Assembly: GCF_016508585.1 (NCBI RefSeq)
Contig: NZ_JADVOP010000037.1
Coordinates: forward strand, 1 to 39,659
Source of the DNA: Acinetobacter baumannii
GTDB taxonomy: Bacteria > Pseudomonadota > Gammaproteobacteria > Pseudomonadales > Moraxellaceae
Reading direction: 5' to 3'
Length of the DNA: 39,659 bases
The notes below the pieces were generated by a model. That model worked only from the letters and a program-made list of their open reading frames with translations. It did no database searches and was not told where the DNA came from. Made by a program: the position numbers and the translations under genes. Positions within the stretch are counted from its first letter, which is position 1. Every line of letters begins with the position of its first letter. Positions 33,393 through 39,659 of this stretch are shown here, in pieces.

Positions 33393-33646
33393 TTGTTTAA
33401 ACCAGTATTCTATTCCTATAAGGTCTATTATGGAATATTTATAATCCATGTAAAAGGCATGATGAAGCGATTTACATCCAGCCGCCATCATGACTTCTCC
33501 CCAGTCTTAGACAGCTATTCCAACTGTTTTACTGCGTTTTCTTTATTAAAGAACATCTGTATAGTATCTCTGACCATTGAAGAGAGTGGTCAACACGACA
33601 ATAAAGAAAGTGGATACTGACCTGCAGGAAGCAGGTCTATTTTTTA
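33393..33646 (+). ncRNA. Putative terminated short transcript with 16S-complementary words
   Basis: A compact unit: possible TTGTTT/TATAAG promoter near 33393-33422, then a region with a TGACCA/TGGTCA hairpin and a strong terminator (33619-33646). It contains ATCCAGCCGC (33476-33485) and GACTTCTCCCCAGTC (33492-33506), which match, from memory and with one mismatch in the second, the reverse complement of the 16S rRNA 3' end, but with about 20 bases missing between them. A 53-codon ORF (33459-33620, starting MMKRFTSSRHHDF) ends in the terminator stem. Whether it is an RNA or a small-protein gene cannot be told. Confidence 0.35.
33619..33646 (+). terminator. Rho-independent terminator of the short unit
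   Basis: GACCTGC/GCAGGTC seven-base stem with loop AGGAA followed by TATTTTTT on the plus strand only. It shows that something is transcribed rightward from the preceding 230 bases. Confidence 0.75.
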
Positions 33647-33768
33647 TCATTTATAAGAAAAGTAACATTAATTTCATTGAAAAAATCATTGATGTTTACA
33701 TAAAAATATATGATTGAGATCGTTTTATGTAACAATCAACACTCCCTCCCGAAAAAAGAGAATCAAAG

Positions 33769-34212
33769 ATGGAGTCTGTTCGACTTTTATATGTCAGTAA
33801 AATAGCTACCGTGGATTCCGGTTTAAAACAAAATTTAATCAATATCTTAGATGAAGCAATAGATTTTAATTATCGTAATGGCGTTACTGGCGTGCTCTAT
33901 TATGGACATGGATATTTTGTCCAATGTCTAGAGGGAAATCAAAGCATCATTGATGATTTGTTTTATAATCGAATTGTCAAAGATAAACGGCATATCAATT
34001 GCGAAATCTTATATTATGCAAAAAATCAGACAAACTTATTTTCACAATGGACGATGAAATTTTCGCCAATCAATAAAAAGATTTCAGCGTTTTTTTTGCA
34101 ATATCATCTAGAAGAATTCAATCCTTATTTACTTACTGCCGAAACAACAGAAAAATTTATATCTATTTTGGCTTGTGAACCTGAATATCATGTCAATGAG
34201 TTTGTCGCTTAG
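33769..34212 (+). CDS. Short BLUF-domain photoreceptor
   Basis: 147 residues, BLUF domain only. Key residues are present: Tyr8 in LLYVSK, Asn34 in FNYRNGVTG, Gln52 in YFVQCLEG, then RH in DKRHINCEI and Trp94 in SQWTM. These bind FAD and switch on blue light. There is no output domain, only a short helical C-terminus, so it must signal by protein interaction, as the BlsA family of Acinetobacter does. AGAGAA lies upstream of the ATG. A terminator follows the stop codon. The partner is unknown. Confidence 0.93.
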   Translation: MESVRLLYVSKIATVDSGLKQNLINILDEAIDFNYRNGVTGVLYYGHGYFVQCLEGNQSIIDDLFYNRIVKDKRHINCEILYYAKNQTNLFSQWTMKFSPINKKISAFFLQYHLEEFNPYLLTAETTEKFISILACEPEYHVNEFVA

Positions 34213-34231
34213 CTAATGTTTACAAGAGAAC

Positions 34232-34264
34232 CACCTCATGATTTCTAATCATTGAGGTGCTTTT
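34232..34264 (+). terminator. Terminator of the BLUF gene
   Basis: CACCTCATGATT pairs with AATCATTGAGGTG (one bulged T) around a short loop TCT, followed by CTTTT. It lies 20 bases after the stop codon. Confidence 0.75.
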
Positions 34265-34274
34265 CAGACTGACC

Positions 34275-34549
34275 TTAAATTATTCTCTCTTCATCTATTT
34301 TGAGTTGTCGCTGTCTTTCCTCTCGATTGATTCGTTCAAGTACTTTGTCCAATATTGGAAGGCATATTGATATTTGGAAAAAAGCGGAAAACATTAAAAC
34401 CAGCGCTGGTTTTAATTCAATTTGTTCTGCTGTGCCAAACAGCTTGTCATAGAGGCTTTGTCCAAACGAAAAAAAGTTAATACCGTAAACAGAATAAAAC
34501 TGAATTTTAAAAAATTATCGAAACTTTTTCCATTGAACATTTTATTCAT
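34275..34549 (-). pseudogene. Frameshifted small membrane-protein gene
   Basis: Two frames join into one plausible protein of about 91 residues. The first 28 codons give MNKMFNGKSFDNFLKFSFIL and a hydrophobic stretch; after a run of seven T on the coding strand (34469-34475) the other frame continues FSFGQSLYDKLFGTAEQIEL, a second hydrophobic segment (LVLMFSAFFQISICLPIL) and a charged tail (NREERQRQLKIDEER). One extra T would restore the frame. It could be a pseudogene, a slippery-run variant or a sequencing error. Confidence 0.6.
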
Positions 34550-34767
34550 TATTATTAAGAATACATTTCACTATCATATTTATGAGCGATAAGGATAAAA
34601 TATCCATAACTTTTTCAAGCTATTTAGATCTACAGCGCAGGATCTTTCAAAATTTTCTTCAAATTTAACTCGCTACGTAAAGTTTCATTCACTTACGCTT
34701 ATAAAGCGCTCAAACAACATTTATTCACACAATAGAGAAAATATTCGTTCATCATAAAAACAAGTAC

Positions 34768-34791
34768 TTAATTAATTTAGAGGTTAATTAA
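34768..34791 (+). promoter_or_regulatory. TTAATTAA pair enclosing the ribosome-binding site
   Basis: TTAATTAA occurs at 34768-34775 and 34784-34791 with TTTAGAGG between. As an RNA hairpin the loop would hold the AGAGG Shine-Dalgarno of the 48-residue protein. Confidence 0.4.
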
Positions 34792-34792
34792 T

Positions 34793-34939
34793 ATGTCAAT
34801 CGATAACAATCATTCTCCAACTGAAGAAAGAATTGAGAAAGCACAAGAAAAGCGTCGTATTCCGAAATATATTTTATTTATAGTTGCTCTATTTTTAGTT
34901 GCTATTATTGTTTACATGCTATCTACATGGCGTGGTTAA
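34793..34939 (+). CDS. 48-residue single-helix membrane protein
   Basis: The product starts MSIDNNHSPTEERIEKAQEK, a polar cytoplasmic part with a charged helix, then RRIPKYILF and one membrane helix (IVALFLVAIIVYML), ending STWRG. AGAGG is about nine bases upstream of the ATG, between two TTAATTAA words. The positive-inside rule puts the N-terminus in the cytoplasm. No family recognised. A bidirectional terminator follows at 34999-35018. Confidence 0.75.
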   Translation: MSIDNNHSPTEERIEKAQEKRRIPKYILFIVALFLVAIIVYMLSTWRG

Positions 34940-34998
34940 CAGGGAACTGGACAGGAGTGCAATCTATTCGCAACATTGATTACATGTACCTATAAAAG

Positions 34999-35018
34999 TG
35001 GCTAAGCTGGCTTAGCCA
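34999..35018. terminator. Bidirectional terminator between the small membrane protein and fumC
   Basis: Eight-base stem TGGCTAAG/CTTAGCCA with loop CTGG; AATTTT follows on the plus strand and ACTTTTATA on the minus strand. Confidence 0.75.
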
Positions 35019-35037
35019 ATTTTATATCTTCAGCTGT

Positions 35038-36432
35038 TTATTTTACGTTTGGATGCACCATTTTTTCAGGTTGAACCACTTCATCAAATTGCTCGGCAGT
35101 CACAAATCCCAATTCTACCGCGACTTCCTTTAAGGTCTTATCCTGTTTATAAGCAGTTTTCGCCACTTTTGCTGCATTTTCATAACCGATCACAGGATTA
35201 AGGGCTGTCACGAGCATCAAAGAATTATGCAAGAAGAAATCAATTTTTTCACGATTTGGCTCTATGCCCACAGCACAATGCTCATCAAAACTGTTGCAAG
35301 CATCACCGAGCAATTGAATCGACTGTACAAGATTGTACGCAATCACTGGCATATATACATTGAGTTCGAAATTACCCGCCGCACCTGCAAAATTGATTGT
35401 TGTATCATTGCCCATTACTTGTGCCACGACCATCGTCATCGCTTCACACTGTGTAGGATTCACTTTACCCGGCATGATACTTGAGCCTGGTTCATTTTCA
35501 GGAATACGTAACTCACCCAAGCCACAACGAGGACCACTCGCCAACCAACGTATATCATTGGCAATTTTGTTAAGACTCGCAGCTAAAGTCTTTAGTGCGC
35601 CTGAAGCGAATACAGCAGCATCACGCCCTGCGAGTGCTTCAAACTTATTGGGATTGGTTATGAATGGAAGACCTGTCAATTTTGCTAATTCTTCCGCCGC
35701 TTTTTCCGCATAGTCAGGATGCGCATTTAAACCGGTACCCACTGCCGTACCACCCAATGGTAGCTCATACAACCAAATCAAAGCTTGCTGCAAACGTTTT
35801 AGACCATGATCAAGTTGCGATACATAGCCACTGAACTCTTGCCCAAGTGTCAGAGGTGTAGCATCTTGTAAATGTGTGCGACCAATCTTAACAATATCAT
35901 TAAATTCTTCGGATTTACGATTTAAAGTATCACGTAAACGTTTGACTGCTGGAATGAGTAATTCATTGATTTGCAATGCTGCTGCTACGTGAATCGCGGT
36001 TGGAAATGAATCATTGGTAGACTGGGCACGATTGACATGGTCGTTGGGATGAACTGGTTTCTGCGAACCTAAAGGATTACCGAGTTTTTGGTTGGCAATA
36101 TTGGCAATCACCTCATTACAGTTCATATTGCTTTGTGTACCCGATCCCGTTTGCCAAACCACTAGAGGAAATTGACTGTCCCAATGACCAGCAATGACTT
36201 CGTCAGCTGCTTCTACAATATATTGTGATAATTCTTGCGGAATTTGATTGAGGCTCGCATTGCTAATCGCTGCGGCTTTTTTAACAAGCCCCATTGCTCG
36301 AATCATAGGACGTGGCATATGTTCGGTGCCGATTTTAAAGTTTTCTACACTTCGTTGAGTCTGTGCTCCCCACATTGCCTCACCGGGAACTTCAACTTCA
36401 CCCATCGTGTCGTGTTCAATACGTGTCTGCAT
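35038..36432 (-). CDS. fumC: Class II fumarate hydratase
   Basis: 464 residues from ATG 36432, which has AGAGG seven bases upstream; an in-frame TTG two codons earlier is less likely. The superfamily signature GSSIMPGKVNP is intact, as is the catalytic His region GRTHLQDATPL and the substrate contacts TGSGTQSNMN and STNDSFPT. It catalyses reversible hydration of fumarate to malate in the TCA cycle as a homotetramer without an iron-sulfur cluster. It is a stand-alone gene. Confidence 0.97.
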   Translation of the reverse strand: MQTRIEHDTMGEVEVPGEAMWGAQTQRSVENFKIGTEHMPRPMIRAMGLVKKAAAISNASLNQIPQELSQYIVEAADEVIAGHWDSQFPLVVWQTGSGTQSNMNCNEVIANIANQKLGNPLGSQKPVHPNDHVNRAQSTNDSFPTAIHVAAALQINELLIPAVKRLRDTLNRKSEEFNDIVKIGRTHLQDATPLTLGQEFSGYVSQLDHGLKRLQQALIWLYELPLGGTAVGTGLNAHPDYAEKAAEELAKLTGLPFITNPNKFEALAGRDAAVFASGALKTLAASLNKIANDIRWLASGPRCGLGELRIPENEPGSSIMPGKVNPTQCEAMTMVVAQVMGNDTTINFAGAAGNFELNVYMPVIAYNLVQSIQLLGDACNSFDEHCAVGIEPNREKIDFFLHNSLMLVTALNPVIGYENAAKVAKTAYKQDKTLKEVAVELGFVTAEQFDEVVQPEKMVHPNVK

Positions 36433-36594
36433 TTTCAACCTCTTAATCGTCCGAATTTTATTTTCAAGTGACAGCTTATAATATGATCATCTTTAGACAA
36501 TGAATACAAGCCGTTACCCCAGCGAAATCCTATGCTAAACAAATAGACCCTCAATGTAAATGATAATTATTTACATTGCTATATTTCTTACTCA

Positions 36595-37599
36595 TCAATA
36601 ATTATGCAGCGTATTTTGGTAAAAACGCCACTCATCTTGAATCATTTGTTGAAGTGGGCGTTTTGCCTCCCACTTTAAAATATCGAGGGCTTTATGACTA
36701 TTCGAAGCCACCTGATCAAGCTCATCAATCTCGTAAACTGCATCTATTTGATGTATTTTCTGTGCAGTCACGTCCTCAATCGTATTGATTAAATCTTGGA
36801 TTGAGCTTACAGTCCCTGAAATATCAAAGCTTTCACAGACATTATTTTGCTCATGCAACCAATAGATACTGGACTGAATAGCATCACAGACATCAAGTAC
36901 ATGTACAAAACTACGCTCAGTGGTTTTGTCTTCCGTATCGGCATGACGATGAACTTCAATCAAGTCACGCTGTTGTGCCGCGACCTGCAATGCTAATGGA
37001 ACAATATTTTTTGGTAATGGCGTGACAAACTCCCCCAGTACACCATGCTCAAAAGCTCCAACCACATTTGATAATCTTAGAATCGCAATTTTCCATTCTT
37101 GATCAGTTCTAAACGTGTCCTTGATGATTTCTTCAATCATTTGTTGAGATTTGATATAAGGATTCGGATAAGAATAGTTAAAAGCAATTTCTTCGTTTAG
37201 ATTTAAACTCGATTGCGCATAGACCATAAGGCTAGAAAGATGAACTAAACTTCTCACCCCTGTACGTTGCATGGCCCGCAAAAGGCTCATAATACAACTG
37301 ACATTGTCGTTATAATATTCAAGTGGCTTGAGATTAGATTCTTCAATGGATTTGAACCCGGCACAATGTACCACGGTATCTATTGAATATTGTTCAAATA
37401 CTTTATTTAACGCAGGGGTATTACGTATATCAATTTTAACAAATGGAATATACATTCCTGTAATAAATTCCAAACGCTCTAAACACTGCAGATTTGCATT
37501 GGCTAGATTATCAACAATGACGACCTCTTGCCTTTGAGCTAGCAAACTTAAAACCACATGCGAGCCTATAAAGCCTAAACCACCAGTCACTAAAATCAT
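36595..37599 (-). CDS. GalE-like epimerase homologue lacking the catalytic lysine
   Basis: 334 residues of the extended SDR family, closest to UDP-glucose 4-epimerase: TGGLGFIGSHV at the N-terminus, HCAGFKSIEES, then SSLMVYA (Ser122/123) and NPYIKSQQM. In GalE the YxxxK motif has a Lys essential for NAD use and catalysis; here Tyr148 is present but position 152 is Gln. The remainder is conserved in length, so it may have lost or changed activity. It is divergent from tusD, and not in a polysaccharide cluster. Confidence 0.85.
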   Translation of the reverse strand: MILVTGGLGFIGSHVVLSLLAQRQEVVIVDNLANANLQCLERLEFITGMYIPFVKIDIRNTPALNKVFEQYSIDTVVHCAGFKSIEESNLKPLEYYNDNVSCIMSLLRAMQRTGVRSLVHLSSLMVYAQSSLNLNEEIAFNYSYPNPYIKSQQMIEEIIKDTFRTDQEWKIAILRLSNVVGAFEHGVLGEFVTPLPKNIVPLALQVAAQQRDLIEVHRHADTEDKTTERSFVHVLDVCDAIQSSIYWLHEQNNVCESFDISGTVSSIQDLINTIEDVTAQKIHQIDAVYEIDELDQVASNSHKALDILKWEAKRPLQQMIQDEWRFYQNTLHNY

Positions 37600-37668
37600 T
37601 GTATACTACCTATCATTATCAAGTTTGAATGTTGCAAACTGTCCATTCTCCAAGTGAATCGCCATCAA

Positions 37669-38037
37669 ATGAGTACTTTATTACTAATCACTGCTGCTCC
37701 AAGTTCAATTCATGCATGGCATGCATTGGGGTTAGCTCAGGCTTTAAAAGCAAAAGATCAAGAATTTCGTGTGTTCTTCTATCAAGATGGTGTACAAGTT
37801 GCCAACAACTTGCAATGGATTCCTGATGATCAACGTAATTTATCTGTAGAGTGGCAAAAACTCGCAATTCGACTTCCTGTCTGTGTGAGTGCCGCCCTAG
37901 CGCGTGGAATAACAGATCAAGAAAATGCTAAACGCCATCAAATTCAAACACATAATCTTGCAAAAGGTTTTGATCTTGTTGGACTTGGAGAACTTGCAGA
38001 TGCAGTCCAATCTACAGATCGTCTCATTCAATTCTAA
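37669..38037 (+). CDS. tusD: Sulfurtransferase subunit TusD
   Basis: 122 residues, DsrE family. Start ATG 37669 gives the usual opening MSTLLLITAAPSS; an in-frame GTG five codons upstream is possible. The catalytic Cys is at RLPVCVSAALARG (Cys72). TusD receives persulfide sulfur from TusA and passes it with TusE to MnmA for 2-thiolation of tRNA wobble uridine (Lys, Glu, Gln). It is the first gene of tusDCBE, divergent from the GalE-like gene. Confidence 0.92.
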   Translation: MSTLLLITAAPSSIHAWHALGLAQALKAKDQEFRVFFYQDGVQVANNLQWIPDDQRNLSVEWQKLAIRLPVCVSAALARGITDQENAKRHQIQTHNLAKGFDLVGLGELADAVQSTDRLIQF

Positions 38038-38080
38038 GTTGATCTTCCCATTAGAGTGTTGCATTTAAAAGGTAATTTGT

Positions 38081-38431
38081 GTGAATACTGTACTCGTGGT
38101 TTTAACCCAAGCAAACTTAACCAATCTGCAAGTTTATGAAAGCTTGTCTGCAACTATGGTTCTTGCTACTTTTGGTTGCAAAGTCAAAGTGTTACTTAAA
38201 GATGCCGGACTAAGTTTGTTAAAATCCGAATTGGATTTTGAAGCTCTAAAACAGGCATTTAAACTTGCGTCGAACATGGTCGATAGCTTTGAATTTTATG
38301 ATCTAACCCCAGTTTTAGTAGAGAATATGAATAAAAGCAACGCTTTTGTTACTCAATCACAACAAGAGTTAGCATTCATCGATCTGAATAGTGAATTTAT
38401 TCAGTCCTTTGACCATGTTCTGTATTGGTAA
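38081..38431 (+). CDS. tusC: Sulfurtransferase complex subunit TusC
   Basis: 116 residues of the DsrF/TusC family, GTG start with AAGG eight bases upstream. TusC is a non-catalytic partner of the TusBCD heterohexamer. Conserved elements are the ESLSATMVLATFG stretch and the C-terminal FDHVLYW. It lies 43 bases after tusD and 20 bases before tusB. Confidence 0.88.
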   Translation: MNTVLVVLTQANLTNLQVYESLSATMVLATFGCKVKVLLKDAGLSLLKSELDFEALKQAFKLASNMVDSFEFYDLTPVLVENMNKSNAFVTQSQQELAFIDLNSEFIQSFDHVLYW

Positions 38432-38451
38432 AATGATTAAGGTAATTACGA

Positions 38452-38736
38452 ATGTCTGATAAAACACTTTACTTAATTCAATCATGCTTTTCCCAAACAG
38501 ATCGAATTTTAACCCAACTTGATCAAATGTATTCTCCCCATGATCATATCATTTTAATGGGGGACGCCGTGCTATACGCACATGACGATCGCTTAGAACA
38601 GAAGAAAAATATCTACATCATAGAAAATGATGCGGAAATTCTCCCAGAAAAATGCCCAAATCACATTCAATTAATCAACTATGCACATTTTGCAGAACTG
38701 GTTTTGGACTTCACACGCTGCATCAGTTTAAAATAA
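38452..38736 (+). CDS. tusB: Sulfurtransferase complex subunit TusB
   Basis: 94 residues of the DsrH/TusB family (DsrH-like MSDKTLYLIQS opening and HIILMGDAVLYA). It completes the TusBCD complex. It starts 20 bases after tusC. The gene is followed by a weak AAACC/GGTTT hairpin before tusE. Confidence 0.88.
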   Translation: MSDKTLYLIQSCFSQTDRILTQLDQMYSPHDHIILMGDAVLYAHDDRLEQKKNIYIIENDAEILPEKCPNHIQLINYAHFAELVLDFTRCISLK

Positions 38737-38812
38737 ACCCTCAATGTGGTTTTTATTATCTTCCCTGTAATTTTTTTATTTATCATTTAAATTACATCAT
38801 TTAGGTTGTTTT

Positions 38813-39124
38813 ATGGGTTTAGAATTAGATCAAGACGGTCACTTAGTTGATTATACGATTTGGAATGAAGAGGTTGCTCAAGCGCTGGCACAAAGTTTAG
38901 AACTCAAGCTTACTCCCTGGCATTTCGAAATTTTATATGCGGTTCGTCAATTTTACACTCAATTTGGCCACTCTCCTGCAACTCGCCCATTGATTAAATT
39001 TTTAATGAAAAGCGTAAGTCCTGAAATTGATAATGCTGTGTTGCAAAATAAGTTTAATACAGGACTGGTTGCTCGTCATTTAAGTCGCTTGGCAGGCATT
39101 CCTAAACCTGCAAATTGTTTATAA
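38813..39124 (+). CDS. tusE: Sulfurtransferase TusE (DsrC family)
   Basis: 103 residues with the conserved C-terminus IPKPANCL, whose penultimate Cys carries the persulfide. The remaining DsrC fold features are WHFEILYAVRQFYTQFGHSPATRPL. TusE takes sulfur from TusD and gives it to MnmA. It lies 76 bases after tusB, so it may have its own promoter or be expressed with the operon. A 14-bp hairpin follows. Confidence 0.92.
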   Translation: MGLELDQDGHLVDYTIWNEEVAQALAQSLELKLTPWHFEILYAVRQFYTQFGHSPATRPLIKFLMKSVSPEIDNAVLQNKFNTGLVARHLSRLAGIPKPANCL

Positions 39125-39139
39125 ATCAATTTATATATT

Positions 39140-39174
39140 GATTCGTTCTACTTCGTCGTTAAGTAGAATGAATC
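39140..39174. terminator. Terminator-like hairpin after tusE
   Basis: GATTCGTTCTACTT pairs with AAGTAGAATGAATC (one G-U wobble in a 14-base stem) around loop CGTCGTT. There is no immediate T-tract. Confidence 0.5.
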
Positions 39175-39208
39175 ATTGATATGATGTTTTATATCTTAGA
39201 TAAATACA

Positions 39209-39659
39209 TTATTTCACTCTATTTCTAAGTAAATCCCATTGGTATTTGAAAAAATATTTCAATGATAAATTGGGATTGGCTATAGCTTTAGACTTGTTAT
39301 TATTCTTTTCATTATCATCACTTTTTCTATGATCATAATCTAAAAAATTAGCTGTTGTGCCTCGTAAAAACTGAAAACTCGATCCTTTGGCAGTTAATTT
39401 CTGTGCTTCAAATATATGATCTAGTCCAAAACGATGTCCCAACTCATGTACGACCACTTGATTAAATATATTCTGTGGGCATTTTAATAAAACAACACTT
39501 TCTCCCCCACTACCAACGCCTTCTTTTTTTGAAACATTTGTTACAAAAACATAGTTTTTTATTGCTAAATTTTTATCTTGATATTTTTTATAAAATTTAC
39601 TTAAATCACTTAAAAAATAACTGGTTTCATTTATATTTAGTTTATTTATAGAAATATTT
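39209..39659 (-). CDS. Metzincin-type zinc metalloprotease, 5' end outside the window
   Basis: The reading frame is open all the way to the window edge, so only the C-terminal 149 or so codons are seen and the start is missing. An internal GTG at 39457 is not the true start. The zinc motif is HELGHRFGLDH, matching HExxHxxGxxH, the three His and Gly of metzincins. It is preceded by NIFNQVVV and followed by a charged Lys/Asn/Asp-rich segment (DHRKSDDNEKNNN) and a C-terminus ending RNRVK. Whether it is secreted cannot be seen. Orientation is convergent with tusE. Confidence 0.75.
   Translation of the reverse strand, partial: NISINKLNINETSYFLSDLSKFYKKYQDKNLAIKNYVFVTNVSKKEGVGSGGESVVLLKCPQNIFNQVVVHELGHRFGLDHIFEAQKLTAKGSSFQFLRGTTANFLDYDHRKSDDNEKNNNKSKAIANPNLSLKYFFKYQWDLLRNRVK

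Noticed and set aside
35227..35713. Plus-strand ORFs opposite fumC
   Set aside because: Entirely inside the conserved fumarase gene on the other strand.
38735..38754. AAACC/GGTTT hairpin between tusB and tusE as an operon-splitting terminator
   Set aside because: A five-base stem with a T-tract is too weak to claim that tusE is separately transcribed.
1..39659. CRISPR arrays, transposons, prophage genes, rRNA and tRNA genes
   Set aside because: I found no regularly spaced repeats, transposase motifs, attachment sites or cloverleaf with a terminal CCA. The only rRNA-like similarity is the short match at 33476-33506.

Overview
The window is low-GC (roughly 38% by eye) gammaproteobacterial DNA and looks like an Acinetobacter chromosome. 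The reasons are the cydAB plus DUF2474 oxidase operon, the tusDCBE run, a short stand-alone BLUF photoreceptor, class II fumarase, and small lipoproteins and hypothetical genes with AT-rich spacers. I saw no rRNA or tRNA gene, CRISPR array, insertion sequence or prophage, so this is ordinary chromosome with accessory pockets. Product names come from motif recognition only; no database search was run.

Layout. (1) 0.1-9.6 kb: an I78-type inhibitor lipoprotein, glutathione-dependent formaldehyde dehydrogenase, a phospholipase D/ClsC-like lipoprotein, a methyltransferase, a MocR regulator divergent from a DMT exporter with a long inverted repeat between them, a uracil-DNA-glycosylase-fold protein, two exported hypothetical proteins and an SGNH hydrolase. 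(2) 9.8-14.8 kb: a four-gene minus-strand operon (acyl-CoA dehydrogenase, APH-type kinase, histidine-phosphatase-fold protein, SDR) divergent from a LysR regulator. The gene set recalls the phosphorylation-dependent degradation of 4-hydroxyacyl-CoAs (ACAD10/11 and Lva logic). (3) 15.2-15.9 kb: a DUF805 membrane protein.

(4) 15.9-24.2 kb: the most interesting part. Nine genes form two divergent operons. The minus arm is a MipA/OmpV porin, a class III aminotransferase, a FemAB/BioF2-like acyltransferase and an arginase-fold enzyme. The plus arm is an MtnX-like HAD phosphatase, an alpha/beta hydrolase, two half-size EamA transporters and a DegT-type aminotransferase. A 14-bp element occurs upstream of both arms in the same orientation relative to the gene it precedes, which supports co-regulation. 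I could not match this set to a pathway I know. It looks like synthesis, transport and envelope placement of an amine-bearing small molecule or lipid head group.

(5) 24.3-31.5 kb: cytochrome bd (CIO-type) cydA-cydB with a TTG-started 35-residue DUF2474 gene downstream and a translationally coupled small protein upstream, a DUF2946 protein, a GlxA-type AraC regulator divergent from a large acyl-CoA dehydrogenase, and a nitroreductase. (6) 31.5-35 kb: sparse DNA with hypothetical genes, tiny ORFs, a terminated short transcription unit that resembles the complement of the 16S rRNA 3' end, a BLUF protein, a frameshifted membrane-protein gene and a 48-residue membrane protein. (7) 35-39.7 kb: fumC, a GalE-like protein lacking the usual catalytic lysine, tusD-tusC-tusB-tusE for tRNA 2-thiolation, and the 3' part of a metzincin-type metalloprotease gene that runs off the window.
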